From Burkholderiaceae bacterium (GTDB lineage: Bacteria > Pseudomonadota > Gammaproteobacteria > Burkholderiales > Burkholderiaceae), in NCBI GenBank assembly GCA_023253905.1, contig JALREG010000330.1, positions 1 through 19,956 of the forward strand: a stretch of 19,956 nt of DNA, given 5' to 3'. How positions within the stretch are numbered: position 1 is the stretch's first letter; every line of letters starts with the position of its first letter. The notes below the pieces were generated by a model that was given only the letters and a program-made list of their open reading frames with translations, had not been told where the DNA came from and searched no databases. Below, piece after piece: positions 1-7,331 of this stretch. Position numbers and translations under genes: made by a program.

Positions 1-888
1 TTCGTTGACATTGCCGGGCTGGTCGCAGGCGCCTCCAAGGGTGAAGGTCTGGGCAACCAGTTCCTCGCCAACATTCGGGAGACTGACGCGATCGTGCATG
101 TGGTGCGTTGCTTCGAAGACAGTAACGTGATCCACGTGAGCGGCAAGATCGATCCGCTCTCCGATATCGAAATCATCAACACCGAACTCGCGCTCGCCGA
201 TCTGGCCACAGTCGACAAGGCGCTGGTGCGCTACACAAAAGTGGCGCGTGCCGGCGGCGACAAGGAGGCGCAGCGTCTGGTCGCCGCGCTCGAGAAATGC
301 ATGGCCGTCCTGAACGAAGCCAAGCCGGTGCGCTCGCTCGACCTCTATGACGAAGAGCGGGCGGTGTTAAAGCCCCTCTGCCTGATCACGGCCAAGCCCA
401 CGATGTATGTGGCCAACGTGAAGGAGGGCGGCTTTGCCGACAATCCTCACCTCGAGGCGGTGATGCGTCACGCCGCCAGCGAAAACTCAGTGGTCGTGCC
501 CGTGTGTGCTGCGATCGAAGCTGAAATCGCTGATCTGTCCGACGACGACAAGATGGTGTTCCTGGCCGACATCGGCATGGAAGAGCCGGGGCTGAACCGG
601 GTGATCCGCGCGGCCTTCAAGCTCCTGGGTCTGCAAACCTATTTCACCGCCGGTGAAAAAGAGGTGCGGGCCTGGACCGTGCGCGTAGGCGCCACCGCCC
701 CGCAGGCCGCCGGGGTGATCCATACCGACTTCGAGCGCGGCTTCATTCGCGCAGAAACCATCGCCTACGACGAGTACATCGCCTGCAAGGGCGAAAACGG
801 CGCCAAGGACAAAGGCAAGATGCGCCTGGAGGGGAAAGACTATGTGGTGCGCGATGGTGATGTCATGCACTTCCGGTTTAACGTCTGA
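1..888 (+). CDS. ychF: Redox-regulated ATPase YchF (Obg-related P-loop protein), 5'-truncated
   Basis: The reading frame is open from base 1 and ends at TGA 886-888, giving 295 residues; the family is about 363 residues, so roughly 68 N-terminal residues, including the Walker A loop, lie outside the window. The visible part starts at the G3 region ([20 protein letters not shown]), followed by [16 protein letters not shown]. The NVKE motif (about residues 138-141) replaces the NKxD base-recognition motif of GTPases and is the known reason YchF prefers ATP. A C-terminal TGS domain follows ([15 protein letters not shown] to the end). YchF is a conserved cytosolic ribosome-associated ATPase linked to oxidative stress and translation. 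It belongs to the core genome and is probably unrelated to the catabolic genes downstream. An apparent internal start at base 94 is only an in-frame methionine of this longer protein. Confidence 0.97.
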   Translation, partial: FVDIAGLVAGASKGEGLGNQFLANIRETDAIVHVVRCFEDSNVIHVSGKIDPLSDIEIINTELALADLATVDKALVRYTKVARAGGDKEAQRLVAALEKCMAVLNEAKPVRSLDLYDEERAVLKPLCLITAKPTMYVANVKEGGFADNPHLEAVMRHAASENSVVVPVCAAIEAEIADLSDDDKMVFLADIGMEEPGLNRVIRAAFKLLGLQTYFTAGEKEVRAWTVRVGATAPQAAGVIHTDFERGFIRAETIAYDEYIACKGENGAKDKGKMRLEGKDYVVRDGDVMHFRFNV

Positions 889-920
889 CAGGTAAGCCCC
901 GCCGCCAACCGTGCCCGCTA

Positions 921-943
921 CGCGCCTGAATCGCCGGGGCGCG
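921..943 (+). terminator. Weak hairpin downstream of ychF
   Basis: CGCGCC (921-926) and GGCGCG (938-943) form a perfect 6-bp stem around an 11-base loop, 33 bases after the ychF stop. No T-run follows, so an intrinsic terminator is only a possibility. The rest of the 142-base gap to the next gene shows nothing else clear apart from that gene's ribosome binding site. Confidence 0.25.
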
Positions 944-1030
944 CTCACCGACTGCAAGAGCCAGTGACGCGCACACTGCTACAGGCCGATTTTAATCCCG
1001 AGCCTGACCCATTCCTCAAGGATCCCTCGC

Positions 1031-1828
1031 ATGAACTTCCCCTCGTACGCCACCCTCGCGCTCGAAATGGTCGAGCCGCATGTGCTTCTCATCAAGCTGA
1101 ACCGCCCCGAGGTTGCCAACGCCATCAATACCCAGATGGGCCATGACATGCTCGATCTGTGGCGCAGGCTCACCGACGACTCGGGCGACGTACGCTGCGC
1201 CATTCTCACCGGCACGGGCGACAAAATCTTCTGCGCGGGTGGCGATCTGAAAGAACGGAACGGCATGACCAAGCAGCAGTGGGTGGCGCAGCACGAACTC
1301 TTCGAGCGTGCCTACTGGACGCTCGTTGAGGTGCCCGTTCCCATCATCGCAGCCATCAACGGTCATGCCTATGCGGGCGGGCTCGAAACCGCGCTCGCGT
1401 GCGATTTTCTCTATGCGGCCAATACCGCGCGTTTTGCGCTCACCGAAGTGTCGATCGGCATCATGCCGGGCGGTGGCGGCACACAGAACCTGCCCCGCGC
1501 AGTGGGCGAGCGCCGCGCCAAAGAAATCATTCTCACCGCCAAGCCTTTCAGCGCGCAACAGGCAGCCGAGTGGGGGCTGGTCAATCGCGTCTGCGAACCC
1601 GCCGAGCTCATGCCTGCCGCCCTTGAAACCGCGCGAGCGATTGCCGGCAACGCACCGCTATCGGTTCGTCAGGCGAAGAAATCGATTCACTTCGGCCTGC
1701 AGATGGAACTCAAGACCGCCTACCGGTTTGAAGTCGAGGCCTATAACCATCTGGTGGAAACCGAGGACCGCTATGAAGGCATTCGCGCCTTCAACGAAAA
1801 GCGAAAACCCGTTTTCAAGGGCAAGTGA
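1031..1828 (+). CDS. Enoyl-CoA hydratase/isomerase (crotonase) family protein
   Basis: A 265-residue, single-domain crotonase of normal length. Crotonase hallmarks are present: the CoA/oxyanion segment FCAGGDLKER (about 68-76), the second oxyanion loop GHAYAGGLE (111-119) and the TEVSIGIMPGGGGTQNLPR segment (138-156). Both acid/base glutamates of classical enoyl-CoA hydratase appear to be kept: E119 and E139 align with rat E144 and E164. The likely reaction is hydration of a trans-2-enoyl-CoA in the cytosol, although crotonases also include isomerases and hydrolases. The ATG is preceded by AAGGA nine bases upstream, which supports this start. The acyl-CoA dehydrogenase gene follows after 18 bases, so the pair probably performs consecutive oxidation and hydration steps on the same acyl-CoA. 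The substrate cannot be inferred. Confidence 0.93.
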   Translation: MNFPSYATLALEMVEPHVLLIKLNRPEVANAINTQMGHDMLDLWRRLTDDSGDVRCAILTGTGDKIFCAGGDLKERNGMTKQQWVAQHELFERAYWTLVEVPVPIIAAINGHAYAGGLETALACDFLYAANTARFALTEVSIGIMPGGGGTQNLPRAVGERRAKEIILTAKPFSAQQAAEWGLVNRVCEPAELMPAALETARAIAGNAPLSVRQAKKSIHFGLQMELKTAYRFEVEAYNHLVETEDRYEGIRAFNEKRKPVFKGK

Positions 1829-1846
1829 TTTCAGGGAGAGCGATCA

Positions 1847-3049
1847 ATGAGCACACATCAGGCAAGCGCCGCCGACCAGACAGGCGTCAGCATTCCGCTG
1901 GGTGAGGACTACCCCGACATCCGCGAGAGCGTGCGCCGCATCTGCCAGGATTTTCCCGGCAAGTATTGGCGCGATCTCGAAGCCCAGGAAGCCTACCCGT
2001 CGGAGTTCGTTAAAGCGATGACCGACGCGGGCTATCTCGCAGCGCTCATCCCCGAGGAATATGGCGGCGCGGGCCTGCCTCTGCGCGCAGCCTCGATCAT
2101 TCTCGAGGAAATCCACGCCGAGGGCTGTAGCGCGGCCGCCGCACACACACAGATGTACATCATGGGCACGCTGCTTCGCCACGGCTCGCAGGAACAGAAG
2201 CGACGCTATCTGCCCAAGATCGCAAGCGGCGAGCTTCGTCTGCAGGCCTTTGGCGTCACCGAACCCACCACGGGCTCGGACACCACGCGGCTCAAAACCC
2301 GCGCCGTGCGCGATGGTGACCATTACGTGATCCACGGCCAGAAGGTCTGGACCTCGCGCGCGCTTTATTCCGACCTGATGCTGCTCCTTGCGCGCACCAC
2401 GCCGCTTGATGAGGTGAAAAAGAAAACCGAAGGGCTTTCGGTATTCCTCGTGGATATCCGTGAGTGCCGCGGTAAAGGGCTGGAGATCCGGCCGCTCAAG
2501 GCGATGACCAATCACAACACCACCGAGGTGTTCTTCGAGGGCGCCCGCGTGCCCGCTGAGAACCTGATCGGTGAGGAAGGCAAGGGGTTTCGCTACATCC
2601 TCGACGGGATGAATGCCGAGCGAATACTGGTGTCATCCGAGTCGATTGGCGATGCTCGCTGGTTCATTCGCACCGCATCGAAATATGCGAGCGAACGCAT
2701 CGTCTTCAACCGACCCATCGGTCAGAACCAGGGCATCCAGTTTCCGATCGCGCGCGCCTACGCGGAAACGCAGGCGGCCGACCTCATGCTGAGGAAAGCG
2801 GCCGCGCTTTTCGAGGCGGGGTTACCGTGCGGCGATGATGCCAACATTGCGAAACTGCTGGCGTCGGAAGCTTCCTGGCATGCGGCCGAGGCCTGCATGC
2901 AGACCCACGGCGGCTTTGGCTATGCACGCGAATATGATGTGGAGCGCAAATGGCGCGAGGCGCGCATTCAGCAGATTGCGCCGATCTCCACCAATATGGT
3001 GCTCGCTTATATCGGCGAGCATGTGCTGGGCATGCCGCGCTCGTATTGA
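1847..3049 (+). CDS. Acyl-CoA dehydrogenase family flavoprotein
   Basis: 400 residues, the standard length for an FAD-dependent acyl-CoA dehydrogenase. Domains in order: N-terminal helical domain (about 20-130); beta domain with the FAD-contacting signature AFGVTEPTTGSD (134-145) and KVWTSRA (166-172); C-terminal helical domain with HGGFGYAREYDVERKWREARI (354-374). The catalytic glutamate of medium-chain dehydrogenases, in YEGTS, is replaced here by IAPIST (P379 at that position). A glutamate in NAER (E258) sits where isovaleryl-CoA and long-chain dehydrogenases carry their base. The start is supported by GGGAGAG just upstream. It lies 18 bases after the crotonase gene and likely shares its transcript; it would oxidise an acyl-CoA to an enoyl-CoA and pass electrons to an electron transfer flavoprotein. 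The chain-length or branched-chain preference is unknown. Confidence 0.95.
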   Translation: MSTHQASAADQTGVSIPLGEDYPDIRESVRRICQDFPGKYWRDLEAQEAYPSEFVKAMTDAGYLAALIPEEYGGAGLPLRAASIILEEIHAEGCSAAAAHTQMYIMGTLLRHGSQEQKRRYLPKIASGELRLQAFGVTEPTTGSDTTRLKTRAVRDGDHYVIHGQKVWTSRALYSDLMLLLARTTPLDEVKKKTEGLSVFLVDIRECRGKGLEIRPLKAMTNHNTTEVFFEGARVPAENLIGEEGKGFRYILDGMNAERILVSSESIGDARWFIRTASKYASERIVFNRPIGQNQGIQFPIARAYAETQAADLMLRKAAALFEAGLPCGDDANIAKLLASEASWHAAEACMQTHGGFGYAREYDVERKWREARIQQIAPISTNMVLAYIGEHVLGMPRSY

Positions 3050-3051
3050 TT

Positions 3052-3067
3052 GCGGTTCGCGGACCGC
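3052..3067. terminator. Small hairpin between convergent genes
   Basis: GCGGT (3052-3056) and ACCGC (3063-3067) form a perfect 5-bp stem around a 6-base loop, immediately after the acyl-CoA dehydrogenase stop and before the stop of the convergent racemase-like gene. No T-run is present. The position suits a shared transcription end, but the stem is short. Confidence 0.25.
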
Positions 3068-3127
3068 GCGCCGCCGCGGAATCGGCTGCGCGCGAGTCTG
3101 CCCTCGCCGCAAACGGGCTTGCTTGGC

Positions 3128-3871
3128 TCAGTGAAACTCGAGCAGCGACCCGTAGCCTGCCATGCGGTCCTGAATGCCACAGGTGCGCAATGCGTGCCAG
3201 TACGTGGCGGTGTTGATGGCAATCACCGGCTTACCCAGGAACAGCTCGGCCGCCGCAGCCAGCCGGATCATGGAAAGATTGGTGCCCACCTGAACGATGG
3301 CATCGATATCGTCGCCGTCGAGCTCGCGGATGGCCTGACGACACATCTCGTCGGTGGAGTGGGCGATCAGTACGGGGCTGGGGCGCTTCAGACAGACATC
3401 ACGCACCACGGTAAAGCCGCTGTCTTCATAGAACCGGCGCACCTGCTCATTGGCCACTTCGAAGTAGGGCGAGAAAAACGCGATCCGTTTGGCCCCCAGC
3501 GTTTCAAGCGCAGCAGCGGTGGCAAACGACCCGCATGACACGCCCACGCCGGCGTGCTCGGAGAGCTGCTTCACATAGGCCTCGGCACCCTTGCGGCCGT
3601 CCCAGAATGTGGTGGCCGACATACCCATCACCAGATACTGCATTTCGCAGCTTTTCAGCACCTCAATCGCGGCTAGCGTCTCGCCCATGATCGCCTTCAC
3701 CAGCCGCAGAAAGTCTTCGTTGTTGTTCACCGGCATGTTCGGAATGATGATCCGGCTGTAGTGGTTGGTGACACCGATCGGGCGAAGATCATCGAAATCG
3801 GGCTGAACGATGGTGTTGGTGGACGGGCCGGTGACGCCGAAAATCTTCCGGTAGCCAAGGTGGTCGGGCAT
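3128..3871 (-). CDS. Asp/Glu racemase superfamily protein (maleate isomerase/arylmalonate decarboxylase-like) lacking catalytic Cys
   Basis: 247 residues, the usual size for the maleate cis-trans isomerase/arylmalonate decarboxylase (AMDase) group. The fold signatures are recognisable: N-terminal FGVTGPSTNT, central LVMGMSATTFWDG (80-92), the second-half strand AIVQVGTNLS (191-200) and the C-terminal AINTATYWHAL...GYGSLL. By eye alignment to Bordetella AMDase, MGMS matches MGTS (the Gly74 site) and VGTN matches SCGG, so the catalytic Cys188 position is Gly196 here. Neither half therefore has the catalytic cysteine of racemases, isomerases or AMDase. The ATG has GGAG ten bases upstream. It follows the lyase gene by 90 bases containing two hairpins and is probably co-transcribed. 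The family assignment is good; the reaction is unknown and the protein may use other chemistry or be non-catalytic. Confidence 0.8.
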   Translation of the reverse strand: MPDHLGYRKIFGVTGPSTNTIVQPDFDDLRPIGVTNHYSRIIIPNMPVNNNEDFLRLVKAIMGETLAAIEVLKSCEMQYLVMGMSATTFWDGRKGAEAYVKQLSEHAGVGVSCGSFATAAALETLGAKRIAFFSPYFEVANEQVRRFYEDSGFTVVRDVCLKRPSPVLIAHSTDEMCRQAIRELDGDDIDAIVQVGTNLSMIRLAAAAELFLGKPVIAINTATYWHALRTCGIQDRMAGYGSLLEFH

Positions 3872-3891
3872 GTTGTGGGGCTCCTTGAGAC

Positions 3892-3910
3892 GGCGCCGGG
3901 TGAGGCGCCG
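3892..3910 (-). other. Hairpin in the lyase-racemase intergenic gap (proximal to racemase)
   Basis: CGGCGCC (3892-3898) and GGCGCCG (3904-3910) are a perfect 7-bp inverted repeat with a 5-base loop. It lies about 20 bases upstream of the racemase-like start codon on the minus-strand transcript, close enough to affect initiation or act as a processing or attenuation element. No T-run follows it. Confidence 0.5.
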
Positions 3911-3921
3911 GTTGGGAAAGC

Positions 3922-3943
3922 GGACCGCCTGCGAGGGCGGTCC
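3922..3943 (-). terminator. Hairpin just after the lyase stop codon
   Basis: GGACCGCC (3922-3929) and GGCGGTCC (3936-3943) form a perfect 8-bp stem around a 6-base loop, 18 bases past the lyase stop on the minus strand. It could stabilise the lyase mRNA or partly terminate transcription before the racemase-like gene. There is no U-tract. Confidence 0.45.
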
Positions 3944-3961
3944 AGGGAGATGAAACGCTAA

Positions 3962-4867
3962 TTAGCCTTCGGAGTCGGCATGCGCCTTGTCAAACGCTGC
4001 CACCCAGTCAAACCCCATCATCTGCGAGAACTCGGGGAAGGGGTAGAGCGGCTGCGTCATGCCGGCCGTTGAGCCGTCCGCACGCAGCTTTTCATAAACC
4101 GACCGGACAGCCGCGCCGGTGGCGAGAAAAGCCGAGGCCGGAAAAATGGCAAGCGAATAGCCAAGTTCGGCCAGCATTGCGTGGGTGAGCACCGGCGTGC
4201 GCCCGCCATCGACCATGTTGGCCACCAGCGGCAGATCGAACGAGCGGCCGAGCGTGCGCATCTCTTCCTCGGACTCCGGGCTCTCGATGAACAGCAGATC
4301 AGCGCCCGCGCGCGCATAGACTTCGGCGCGCCGCATCGCCTCATCGAGCCCGTGAGTCGTGCGCGCATCGGTACGCGCGATGATCAGGAAATTCGGGTCG
4401 CTGCGGGTTTCGACCGCCACCCGGATCTTGGCGGCCATTTCCTCGGCGCTCACCACCTTGCGGCCCAGCATATGGCCACACTTCTTGGGAAACTGCTGGT
4501 CCTCGAGCTGGATCGCGCAGGCACCCGCGGCTTCATAGCCGCGAACGGTATGCATCACGTTAAGGAGGCCACCGTAACCGGTGTCGCCATCGCAGATCAT
4601 GGGCGTGGAGGTAATGCTCGCGAACTGCGCCACCCGGTTCACCATGTCGGTGTAGGTGGCCAGCCCTGCATCAGGCAGGCCGAGGTAGGACGCGACCGTG
4701 CCGTAACCGGTCATGTAGAGCGCCTCGAACCCCATGGAGTCGGCGATCTTCGCCGAGATCATTTCAAACACGCCCGGCGCGATCGTGAGCTTGCCGCGCT
4801 GGATGCGCGCGCGAAGCTGAGCTCGGCGCTCGGCATTGGAAAGCGTGTTCAATCCCTGTCGCGTCAT
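3962..4867 (-). CDS. Isocitrate lyase/PEP mutase family carboxylic acid lyase (methylisocitrate/dimethylmalate lyase-like)
   Basis: 301 residues from ATG 4867, matching the roughly 290-305 residues of methylisocitrate, 2,3-dimethylmalate and related lyases. A TIM-barrel enzyme with ALYMTGYGTVASYLGLPDAG (49-68), the Mg2+-binding CDGDTGYGG (92-100), IQLEDQQFPKKCGH (119-132) holding the KKCGH signature with catalytic Cys130, and IIARTDA (162-168). The KKCGH loop indicates a C-C bond lyase acting on a 2-hydroxy or 2-oxo dicarboxylate rather than a PEP mutase; the exact substrate is not readable. An in-frame ATG at 4927 would add 20 residues, but only ATG 4867 has a good Shine-Dalgarno (GAAAGG). 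It heads a two-gene minus-strand unit with the racemase-like gene, so both may act on related malonate- or malate-type acids (inference). Confidence 0.92.
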   Translation of the reverse strand: MTRQGLNTLSNAERRAQLRARIQRGKLTIAPGVFEMISAKIADSMGFEALYMTGYGTVASYLGLPDAGLATYTDMVNRVAQFASITSTPMICDGDTGYGGLLNVMHTVRGYEAAGACAIQLEDQQFPKKCGHMLGRKVVSAEEMAAKIRVAVETRSDPNFLIIARTDARTTHGLDEAMRRAEVYARAGADLLFIESPESEEEMRTLGRSFDLPLVANMVDGGRTPVLTHAMLAELGYSLAIFPASAFLATGAAVRSVYEKLRADGSTAGMTQPLYPFPEFSQMMGFDWVAAFDKAHADSEG

Positions 4868-4986
4868 GGTGGTGCCTTTCGTTTCTGGTTTCAATTGAAG
4901 CACCGGCCGATTTCGGCTGGCTGTCATGGAATGTACACAAAATGGCGTGCTGGGTTGAGCCCCAGGCGGCGATCAGCGGACAGGAC

Positions 4987-5001
4987 CCGATTCAGAATCG
5001 G
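4987..5001. promoter_or_regulatory. Inverted repeat in divergent lyase/ogt spacer, candidate operator
   Basis: CCGATTCAGAATCGG is a perfect 6-bp inverted repeat with a 3-base spacer, in the 177-base gap between two divergently transcribed genes (4868-5044), about 45 bases upstream of the ogt start. Its size and symmetry fit a dimeric regulator site. No convincing -35/-10 pair was identified in the gap. Confidence 0.35.
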
Positions 5002-5044
5002 ATACAGTTGCGACAAATGAAATACCAGCCGGAGGAGATCTCGG

Positions 5045-5620
5045 ATGCGCGCATTGTGGTTTGACACGCCGCTCGGGGCAATGGTGGCAGTCGGTGACGC
5101 GCAGGCGTTGCGCGGTCTGCATTTCAGCGGTGCACGGCATTTGCCCGACCTCGCCGGCTGCGAGGAAGGTCGAGATTGTCTCTTGCTTCGCCGGGTGCAG
5201 CTACAGGTGGGCGAATACTTCGAGGGGCGTCGGACGGGCTTCGACCTTCCACTGATCGCTCGCGGCACCGCGCTGCAAAGCGCCGTCTGGGAGGCTCTCG
5301 GTTCGATTGCGATCGGCGCCACCATCTCGTACAGCGAGCTTGCCATGCGGGTGGGTCGGCCGCGCGCTGTGCGGGCCGTTGCGCAGGCGGTGGGCCGCAA
5401 CCCCTGGACGCTGATAAGACCCTGTCACCGGGTGGTGGGTGCAGACGGCTCGCTCACGGGCTTTGCCGGCGGACTCGAACGCAAGGCGGCACTTCTTGCA
5501 CACGAGGCGCGGCTCGCGCGCTCGCCTGGTCTCGCTGAAAGTACCTCGGGCGCCGACCGGCAGAAGGGCGCCGCCATCACCCCCATGCGAATCAGGCCCC
5601 AGCCCGCCAGTTTGGGTTGA
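5045..5620 (+). CDS. ogt: Methylated-DNA--[protein]-cysteine S-methyltransferase (Ogt-type)
   Basis: 191 residues. It has an N-terminal RNase H-like domain (1-75) and a C-terminal DNA-binding/active-site domain with GSIAIGATISYSELAMRVG (86-104), the recognition helix RAVRAVAQAVG (107-117), NPWTLIRPCHRVVG (119-132) and GSLTGFAGGLERKAALLAHE (135-154). Cys127 in PCHRV is the suicide acceptor that removes methyl or alkyl groups from O6-alkylguanine (and O4-alkylthymine) in DNA. The start is fixed by a strong GGAGGAG 8-14 bases upstream. No AraC/Ada N-terminal domain is present, so this is the constitutive Ogt form rather than Ada. About 35 residues after the conserved core form a polar, probably disordered tail not seen in the 171-residue E. 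coli Ogt. The next gene starts 41 bases downstream. Confidence 0.95.
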   Translation: MRALWFDTPLGAMVAVGDAQALRGLHFSGARHLPDLAGCEEGRDCLLLRRVQLQVGEYFEGRRTGFDLPLIARGTALQSAVWEALGSIAIGATISYSELAMRVGRPRAVRAVAQAVGRNPWTLIRPCHRVVGADGSLTGFAGGLERKAALLAHEARLARSPGLAESTSGADRQKGAAITPMRIRPQPASLG

Positions 5621-5661
5621 TCACCTGCCACAGGCCGCCTCGTCTTTCGGAGCCCCAGACC

Positions 5662-6594
5662 ATGCTTGACCCAAACGCCGCTGCCATCCTCAGACTGATT
5701 GAAGAAAAAGGCGTGCCGCCCATGCACGCTGAGCCGCCGCCGCTTGCGCGGGTTTCTTACCGTAATCGACGGTTTTTCGCGCAGCCCGAACCGCCCACCG
5801 TCTCGCTGATCCATGACAAGCGTATCCCTGGGCCCGGCGGCGATCTCGGCATTCGGATTTATCGCGGCGCACCAGGTGACGATCTCCGTGGCGCGCTGGT
5901 GTTTTTTCACGGCGGCGGCTGGGTAATCGGTGACCTCGATACCCACGACATCGTCTGCCGGCAGCTTGCGCTTGCCGGCGGGTTTTCTGTAATTTCGGTC
6001 GACTATCGCCTCGGGCCCGAGCATCGTTTCCCCGCGGCGGTCGATGATTGCATTGCGGCCACGCGCTGGGTGCGTGCGCATGCACAGGACCTGAGGGTCG
6101 ATCCGGATCGTATCGCAGTGGGGGGTGACAGCGCAGGCGGTAATCTCGCTGCCGTGGTGTCGATTGCGTTACGCGATGCAGGCGAGGCGTGGCTGCGCTT
6201 TCAACTGCTGATCTATCCGGTTTCCGACATGCGACAGATTGCCGATTCGCATCAGCGAAACGGCGAAGGGTATCTGCTCACCGCCGAGGCGCTTCGTTGG
6301 TTTCGCGACCACTACATGGGCGCTGGCGGCAATTGGAATGATTGGCGGGCCTCACCGCTTCTCGCCGCCAACCTGTCGGGCCTGCCATCTGCCCTGGTCA
6401 TCACCGCGGGGTACGACCCGCTACGAGACGAGGGCCGACAGTATGCCGATGCGCTGAGCGCCGCCGGCACGCGCGCGCAATACGTGTGCTTCGAGCGCCA
6501 GATTCACGGCTTTGTGAACATGATGCGCGTGATCCCGGAGGCCAATACCGCCATCCGCATGGCAGCCGACGTCACAGCGCAGGCGCTTGCCTGA
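5662..6594 (+). CDS. Alpha/beta hydrolase, hormone-sensitive lipase (family IV esterase) type
   Basis: 310 residues from ATG 5662. Family IV signatures are complete: oxyanion motif HGGGW (83-87), SVDYRLGPEHRFPAAVDD (112-129), nucleophile motif GDSAGG (155-160; Ser157), acid D252 in ITAGYDPLRDE and H282 in the IHGF motif. It is therefore probably an active cytosolic carboxylesterase for short-chain or aryl esters; no signal peptide is seen. A TTG at 5617 could add 15 residues, but these resemble no family N-terminus, whereas MLDPNAAAILRLIEEKG is typical. The Shine-Dalgarno is weak (CGGAG 9-13 bases upstream). It follows ogt closely and may be co-transcribed. The physiological substrate is unknown; a role next to a hydantoin operon is not demonstrated by the sequence. 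Confidence 0.93.
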   Translation: MLDPNAAAILRLIEEKGVPPMHAEPPPLARVSYRNRRFFAQPEPPTVSLIHDKRIPGPGGDLGIRIYRGAPGDDLRGALVFFHGGGWVIGDLDTHDIVCRQLALAGGFSVISVDYRLGPEHRFPAAVDDCIAATRWVRAHAQDLRVDPDRIAVGGDSAGGNLAAVVSIALRDAGEAWLRFQLLIYPVSDMRQIADSHQRNGEGYLLTAEALRWFRDHYMGAGGNWNDWRASPLLAANLSGLPSALVITAGYDPLRDEGRQYADALSAAGTRAQYVCFERQIHGFVNMMRVIPEANTAIRMAADVTAQALA

Positions 6595-6623
6595 GGGCAT
6601 CGCAGCGAGCGCGCCGTGAAGTG

Positions 6624-6636
6624 GCCCGTGGCGGGC
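6624..6636. terminator. Short hairpin between convergent hydrolase and hydantoin racemase genes
   Basis: GCCCG (6624-6628) and CGGGC (6632-6636) are a perfect 5-bp stem with a 3-base loop, in the 62-base gap where the plus-strand hydrolase and the long minus-strand operon converge. The location suits a terminator for either side, but there is no T-run. Confidence 0.25.
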
Positions 6637-6656
6637 TGTGCGAACCGCCTGAGCGC

Positions 6657-7319
6657 CTACACCCCGGCGAGTCGCACGCGCGCGAGTGCCATGCCAGCCG
6701 CCGCCTGCGTGGGCTCGACCACGGGTACGCCAATCGCGTCCTCAAGCGCCTTCCGATACTGCGCCATGCCCGCGCAGCCCATCACCACCACATGCGCGCC
6801 GTGATCGTTCACCAGCTGCCGGCCGGTGGCGATCAACCGCCCGCGCGTACGCCCCGCATCGGCGAGCTCGGTCACCTGCAGACCCACGGGCAATTCGGCG
6901 GCCAGCCGGTCCATGACACCCATCGCGCCCAGGTAGCGAAGATGGCGCGGAATCGATCCCGCCAGAATGGCGATCACGCCGAAGCGATGGCCCAGGGTGA
7001 GCGCGGTCAGCACGCCGCACTCCGAGATGCCAAGCACGGGCTTACGCGTCACCTCGCGCGCGCTGTGGAGACCCGGGTCGCTGTAGCAGGCGATCACGAA
7101 GCCATCGCAATCATGGTCGCGCGAAGCGATCAGCTTCGAAAGCGGTGCGATCACGCCATCCACATCGCGTTGGGTCTGAATACCGGGCGGGCCCTCGGCG
7201 AGCGTGACACATTCGAACACCGGGCCCCCAGGAAGGCGCAGCGGATCGAGCGCCCGGTCGATACCGTCGGTAACCGCCTGCGTGCTGTTGGGATTGATCA
7301 CGAGAATACGCTGGGACAT
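6657..7319 (-). CDS. Hydantoin racemase (Asp/Glu racemase family)
   Basis: 220 residues from ATG 7319. It opens with the family's RILVINPNST (4-13) and keeps both catalytic cysteines: C78 in VIACYSDPG and C182 in VMGCAGMA, the two-base racemisation pair of hydantoin racemases. It would interconvert D- and L-5-monosubstituted hydantoins so that a stereoselective hydantoinase can use both. A GTG three codons upstream is part of the AAGGTGAG Shine-Dalgarno itself, so ATG 7319 is preferred. It is the last gene of the minus-strand operon, starting 12 bases after the second permease. Context with hydantoinase and D-carbamoylase supports hydantoin rather than aspartate or allantoin as substrate, although allantoin racemases share this fold. 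The name varies (hyuA, hyuE), so no symbol is given. Confidence 0.92.
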   Translation of the reverse strand: MSQRILVINPNSTQAVTDGIDRALDPLRLPGGPVFECVTLAEGPPGIQTQRDVDGVIAPLSKLIASRDHDCDGFVIACYSDPGLHSAREVTRKPVLGISECGVLTALTLGHRFGVIAILAGSIPRHLRYLGAMGVMDRLAAELPVGLQVTELADAGRTRGRLIATGRQLVNDHGAHVVVMGCAGMAQYRKALEDAIGVPVVEPTQAAAGMALARVRLAGV

Positions 7320-7331
7320 GGTGCTCACCTT

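Noticed and set aside
4868..4927. Upstream ATG adding 20 residues to the lyase
   Set aside because: No ribosome binding site precedes it, while the downstream ATG has GAAAGG and starts at the usual family N-terminus.
4181..5020. 279-codon plus-strand frame opposite the lyase
   Set aside because: Shadow of the lyase, which has clear motifs and a Shine-Dalgarno.
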